64,000 nt of DNA from the NCBI RefSeq assembly GCF_002243345.2, contig NZ_CP022655.2, positions 4,644,001-4,708,000 of the forward strand, written 5' to 3'. Made by a program: the position numbers and the translations under genes. The stretch is from Paenibacillus sp. RUD330 (GTDB lineage: Bacteria; Bacillota; Bacilli; Paenibacillales; Paenibacillaceae). A model generated the notes under the pieces. That model ran no database searches. It had not been told where the DNA came from and saw only the letters and a program-made list of their open reading frames with translations. Shown piece by piece: positions 60,525-64,000 of the stretch; position 1 is the first letter of the stretch; each line of letters begins with the position of its first letter.

Positions 60525-62015
60525 CTAATTTTCCGGGAGCAGCCTGACCGATGAGGCCAGCTGCTCGTCGGTCAGCCGCATGGAGCGGTACTGGTTCAGC
60601 TCCGCCTCCGGCCACTTGCCGTCGGGATCGGGCTCCTGCACGGCCGCGTAGACGAATCCCCCCGCCGTGCGGAGGTTGACGACTTTTTTGCGCGGAGCGC
60701 CGAGCCCGGCCGACCAGCCGTCCCATTCCTTGACCGGAACGGCGCAGATCGTCCAGAGCGGGGCGATGCGGCCCGACTTGGCGTTGTAATAATTGACGGT
60801 GATGATTCCGTTCGCGATGTCTTCCGGGCGCGTCAGCGTGAACTGGCCCCGCCAGCGCGACGGGATCTGCAGCGACAAGCCGTACGGATAGCTGTTGTAC
60901 TCGATCGACACCGGCGCGAACGGCTCCCTGGCATCGTATTTCTCGTCGCCGGGCAGCAGGCCGTTCCACTGCATCCACTCCGTGTAGAACAGCATGTCGG
61001 CATATGGAGTGTCCTGCTTCTGTCCGGCCGCCTCCGTGAGGCGGCTCCATTCGAGAATGCCGTCTCCGTTGATGTCTCCGTTCATGACGCCGCTCGGACT
61101 GAAGCCGAGGTCGGGATTGCCGTACGGAGGATACACCTGCTCGAGAGCTCCTTTGCTCCACATGAACATGGCGCTCATGGAGGAATGCGCTCCAACGCTT
61201 GCTTCGGCGATGAGGCCGTACCGCTCCTTGGACACTTTGCCCGCGGCGATCCTGTCGTACAGATTCACGTCGGGATACAGCGGCAGGGATGCCGCTTCCG
61301 CCAAGCGGCCTTCGGCCAAGCGGTACACGCGAAGCGTAGGGAGAGTTCCTTTTTTGTTCCGGTTCACGAGGGAAATCTCGGGCAAGCCGTCTCCATCCAC
61401 ATCGCCGGTCTCAGCCGTCTCGTAGGCGAGCTCGGCGAGCGGCTTCAGCACGAGCCCGCTGTCCCCTTCCTCGAATTGCGGATTCAGGAACGAGTAAACC
61501 TGCAGCATATATTGCTGCACGGCCGTCGAATCACCGGGCACGCTGACCGCCCAGCCCGCCACAAGCTCGGGCCGCTTGTCGCCGTCGAGATCGACGATGG
61601 ACAGCCAGTCCAGGCTGGTGCTGGCCGCAGAGCGGATGGTAGCCCACTTCTTCCAGCCGGAGGCCTCCTCCTTGGCGATCATGAGCTGGCAGCCCCCATA
61701 GCTGTCTGTATAGGAGACCAGCGCCTCGGGCTTGCCGTCGCCGTCGAGATCCAGCGTGCGTATGGCTTCCGGCTGCTTCTCCCGCTGCGGCAGGGCGAGC
61801 GAGCTTCCCGGAGGCAGCAAAGCCCGGACTTCCTGCGTCAGCTTGCCGGACGGCTGGGCCGCCTCCGGCGCCGTGAGCAGGTCGGCGGGCGCAGCCGTGT
61901 AACGGCAGCCTGCCAGCAGCATAAGGCAAGCCGCTGCGGCCAGGCAGGCCGTGCGGCGTTTCAAGGACGGACGGCGGGCAGGGCCCGCCTCCCGCCGAGT
62001 GTATTTAAAGCGCAT
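60525..62015 (-). CDS. Lipoprotein with FG-GAP-like repeats
   Basis: A 496-residue exported lipoprotein. Signal ACLAAAACLMLLAGCRY has a lipobox Cys near 37. Calcium-loop-like repeats D-x-D-G-D appear several times: LDLDGDGKPEALVSY, VDLDGDKRPELVAGW, GDVDGDGLPEISLVN and GDINGDGILEWSRLT, as in VCBS/FG-GAP propellers. ATG at 62015 or TTG at 62021 may start it. It precedes the two-component genes by 54 bases on the same strand and may be a surface sensor or partner for them; this is inference. Confidence 0.85.
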   Translation of the reverse strand: MRFKYTRREAGPARRPSLKRRTACLAAAACLMLLAGCRYTAAPADLLTAPEAAQPSGKLTQEVRALLPPGSSLALPQREKQPEAIRTLDLDGDGKPEALVSYTDSYGGCQLMIAKEEASGWKKWATIRSAASTSLDWLSIVDLDGDKRPELVAGWAVSVPGDSTAVQQYMLQVYSFLNPQFEEGDSGLVLKPLAELAYETAETGDVDGDGLPEISLVNRNKKGTLPTLRVYRLAEGRLAEAASLPLYPDVNLYDRIAAGKVSKERYGLIAEASVGAHSSMSAMFMWSKGALEQVYPPYGNPDLGFSPSGVMNGDINGDGILEWSRLTEAAGQKQDTPYADMLFYTEWMQWNGLLPGDEKYDAREPFAPVSIEYNSYPYGLSLQIPSRWRGQFTLTRPEDIANGIITVNYYNAKSGRIAPLWTICAVPVKEWDGWSAGLGAPRKKVVNLRTAGGFVYAAVQEPDPDGKWPEAELNQYRSMRLTDEQLASSVRLLPEN

Positions 62016-62083
62016 GGTCAAGTCGCCTGCTCCTCCTTCATGCCGATTATCCCCGCCCTGCGATTCCCGCATGGCGGCGGGAA

Positions 62084-63139
62084 TCAGGCTTCAGGCAGCT
62101 CGTCGACTGTGACGAACACGTAGCCTTTGTTCTTCAAATCCTTTATGATCAGCGGCAGCAGCTCGGCCGTATGCAGCTTGCTGCCGAAAGAGTGCATGAG
62201 AATGACGCTTCCGGGCTTCACGTTGCGATTCACGTTGGCCCGCATCGTGGCGACGGATGTGCCGGCCCAGTCCCGGGTATCGACGTTCCAGAGCTCCATG
62301 CTCCGGCCGCTGTCCCGCAGCAGCTGCTTCAGCTGCGGCGATGTCGAGCCGTATGGCGGGCGGAACAGGCTCGGAATGATCCCGGTGGCCCTTTCGATAA
62401 GTGTATCATTATACGCGATTTCTTGCAGGGTCTTTGTCCTGCCTGTTTTAGCCAGATCGGCATGATGATAGGTATGATTGCCTAGGGCATGGCCTTCCTT
62501 GACGATGCGGGCGACGACATCCGGATACTGCTTGACCTGCGTGCCGACGACGAAAAAGGTCGCCTTGATGTCATTTTTCTTCAGCATATCGAGAATGGCC
62601 GGCGTCGTGCGGCCGTCCGGCCCGTCGTCGAACGTCAGGGCAACCGCGCGCGTTCCCTTCGCAACCTTCGCCGTATGCTGCCTTCCGTCATTCGGCTTGG
62701 CCAGGCCGGCAACCGACGGCTTTCCTTGGCCGTAGACGCTGTCGGCCACGTTGTTTCCAGGAGCCGGCGCAGGATTCACATGCGGCTTGGGACTCGGACT
62801 CGCAGTTGGCCGCGGGCTCGGGCTCGGAGTAGCCGGAACGGCTGACGGATCCGGGCTTCCGGCCGGCATCGGCGATGTCACGGATGCATCCGTCCCCGGC
62901 GAGACGGACGGAACTGGACTCGCGGGAAATCCTCCGGCCGATACGCGGTCAGCCAGCTCGCCAGCGGAACAGCCTCCCGCTGCCGCCAAAGCCGCGGCCA
63001 GCGGCAGCAGCAGCAGCCTCCGGCCGATCCAAGCCCCCTGCGATCTTCCTTTTCCTGTTGCGGTATGATGGCGAGGCTGCTCCCTGGACGCCGCTCCCGC
63101 GTTGTTTTCTTCCCAATGCCCGAACGTCTGTCGTGTCAT
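62084..63139 (-). CDS. Polysaccharide deacetylase (NodB domain)
   Basis: A 351-residue membrane-anchored or secreted enzyme. A hydrophobic segment (RLLLLPLAAALAAAGGCSAG) with possible lipobox Cys is followed by a Pro/Ser-rich linker of about 75 residues. The NodB domain starts VALTFDDGPDGRTTPAIL with the metal Asp pair, then GNHTYHHADL (His metal ligands), RPPYGSTS (substrate groove) and the final ILMHS. Such enzymes deacetylate peptidoglycan or other N-acetyl sugars. ATG at 63139 preferred; 63166 also in frame. All catalytic residues look intact. Confidence 0.92.
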   Translation of the reverse strand: MTRQTFGHWEENNAGAASREQPRHHTATGKGRSQGAWIGRRLLLLPLAAALAAAGGCSAGELADRVSAGGFPASPVPSVSPGTDASVTSPMPAGSPDPSAVPATPSPSPRPTASPSPKPHVNPAPAPGNNVADSVYGQGKPSVAGLAKPNDGRQHTAKVAKGTRAVALTFDDGPDGRTTPAILDMLKKNDIKATFFVVGTQVKQYPDVVARIVKEGHALGNHTYHHADLAKTGRTKTLQEIAYNDTLIERATGIIPSLFRPPYGSTSPQLKQLLRDSGRSMELWNVDTRDWAGTSVATMRANVNRNVKPGSVILMHSFGSKLHTAELLPLIIKDLKNKGYVFVTVDELPEA

Positions 63140-63292
63140 GATGTCGTTTTTCCTTCGTTCTTTCATTTCGCGCAACTTCTCCCCACATGATTGGATGACA
63201 CCATCGTAAGGGATCCGGCTCCAGGAGGAGTTACAATCCGGTAACACGGCCTGACAGCCGTCCCCGATATTCGACACGGTCTGTGGTACAAT

Positions 63293-63934
63293 ATGTCTAT
63301 ATCATTCGATGCAGACATTTCCGTAAAGGGGGTGGCGGTCCTGAACAAGTCATCCGCCCGTTCCAATCCGCTGCGGCTCATCATCCTCGGCATGCTCATG
63401 GAGAAAGACCGGCATCCTTACGAAATCTATACGACGATGCTCGAGCGCAGAATCGACCAGCATACGAAGGTCCAGATGGGCTCGCTCTACTATGCGGTCG
63501 ACCAGCTGGCGGCCAGCCATGACATCGAGCCGGCCCGCACCGTCCTGAATCCGCGCGGCCTGGAGAAGACGGTCTATCGCATCACCGAGCCGGGCAAAAT
63601 GCTGTTCCATGAACTGTTCATGGCCCGGATGAATGAGATCGGCCCGATCTACCACCCTATGCTCGGAGCGCTCGGATTCGCCCGCTTCATCGATCCGCAG
63701 GAGCTCGTCTCCAGTCTGGAGAACCGCATCCGGGAGCAGGAAGAGGTCGTACGGCACTGGGAGGCTGTGTACGAGGAGCACATATCCGATGTGCCGCGGG
63801 CTGCCCTGCACATGATGTCCGGCATGCACGAGCATGCTCTGACGGAGCTGCGCTGGCTGCGCAGGCTGCATGCGGATGCCGCCGCCGGACGGCTCGGGGA
63901 GATCGGCGCTCCGCTGGACCCGCTGGAGGATTGA
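63293..63934 (+). CDS. PadR-family transcriptional regulator
   Basis: A 213-residue regulator. The PadR winged helix is LIILGMLMEKDRHPYEIYTTM near 29-49 with QMGSLYYAVDQLAAS near 61-75. The C-terminal helical part (about 105-200) forms the dimer coiled coil. The first ATG has no ribosome site and TACAAT just before it could be a -10 box, so GTG at 63332 or a nearby codon may be the true start. Divergent from the NodB gene; may regulate it or a gene beyond the window. Confidence 0.88.
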   Translation: MSISFDADISVKGVAVLNKSSARSNPLRLIILGMLMEKDRHPYEIYTTMLERRIDQHTKVQMGSLYYAVDQLAASHDIEPARTVLNPRGLEKTVYRITEPGKMLFHELFMARMNEIGPIYHPMLGALGFARFIDPQELVSSLENRIREQEEVVRHWEAVYEEHISDVPRAALHMMSGMHEHALTELRWLRRLHADAAAGRLGEIGAPLDPLED

Positions 63935-64000
63935 TGGCTGCGCAGGCTCCTGCCCGGGATGGCGGGGCGGGGCTGGAATGGTGTCCTTGCCCGCAGCCTG

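Overview
The window looks like a chromosome segment of a spore-forming Firmicute, most likely Paenibacillaceae, interrupted by a 42-kb mobile element. Evidence for the host is a GC-rich right side (about 44.3-64.0 kb) with a three-gene GerA-type germination operon, YerC, DagK, a Pit/DUF47 phosphate pair, RlmD, an OmpR two-component system and a NodB deacetylase. The left edge (1-2.2 kb) carries a Dus tRNA dihydrouridine synthase, an SF0329-like protein and a very small ORF.

The block from 2227 to 44300 is clearly lower in GC and is bounded by two copies, identical by eye, of a 476-bp cassette in direct orientation (2227-2702 and 43825-44300). Each cassette is by itself a miniature Tn7-like element. 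It starts TGTGAA and ends TTCACA, has three spread AAAAAGTC/AATAAAGTC motifs at its left tip and three motifs spaced 20 bp apart at its right tip, like Tn7 L and R. Only the outermost flanks match as a 5-bp duplication (TCCTT at 2222-2226 and 44301-44305). Removing the block rejoins the last codons of rlmD, ending Val-Gln-Lys-Asp-Lys-stop, to the rlmD terminator at 2163-2188. The element therefore entered the 3' end of rlmD and replaced the final Lys codon and stop with ten element-encoded residues.

Inside are tnsABCD (7.9-14.4 kb), a tyrosine recombinase, and plasmid-type genes (ParM/ParR, with a divergent winged-helix protein that may be a replication initiator). TnsB keeps its DDE triad. 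TnsA has lost the residues matching Tn7 TnsA Glu63 (now Gln62) and Asp114 (now Thr116). In Tn7, inactivating TnsA changes cut-and-paste transposition to replicative cointegrate formation, and a cointegrate is exactly what the DNA shows: cassette, donor backbone, cassette, with the target duplication outermost. My main hypothesis is a roughly 41.6-kb plasmid-like circle carrying a 476-bp Tn7-type cassette, which integrates at rlmD by naturally replicative Tn7-like transposition and may be released by recombination between the cassettes.

The cargo is largely defence-like: a GmrSD-like, McrA/HNH and GIY-YIG nuclease operon; a HEPN-motif gene; a type I restriction-modification operon with two HsdM proteins, one carrying a specificity-like half and altered motifs, plus a YgjP-like metallopeptidase; an XRE regulator; a two-gene membrane/soluble cassette with a Kiwa-like layout; and unrecognised proteins at 41.7-43.5 kb. 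A zone at 31-35 kb is rich in very small genes with strong ribosome sites and TTG/GTG starts, one of them frameshifted. Two paralogous zinc-ribbon genes are each preceded by the same type of terminator hairpin.

Calls rest on reading motifs and protein sequence by eye. No database or folding program was run, so family names are recognitions, and coordinates of starts follow visible ribosome sites.
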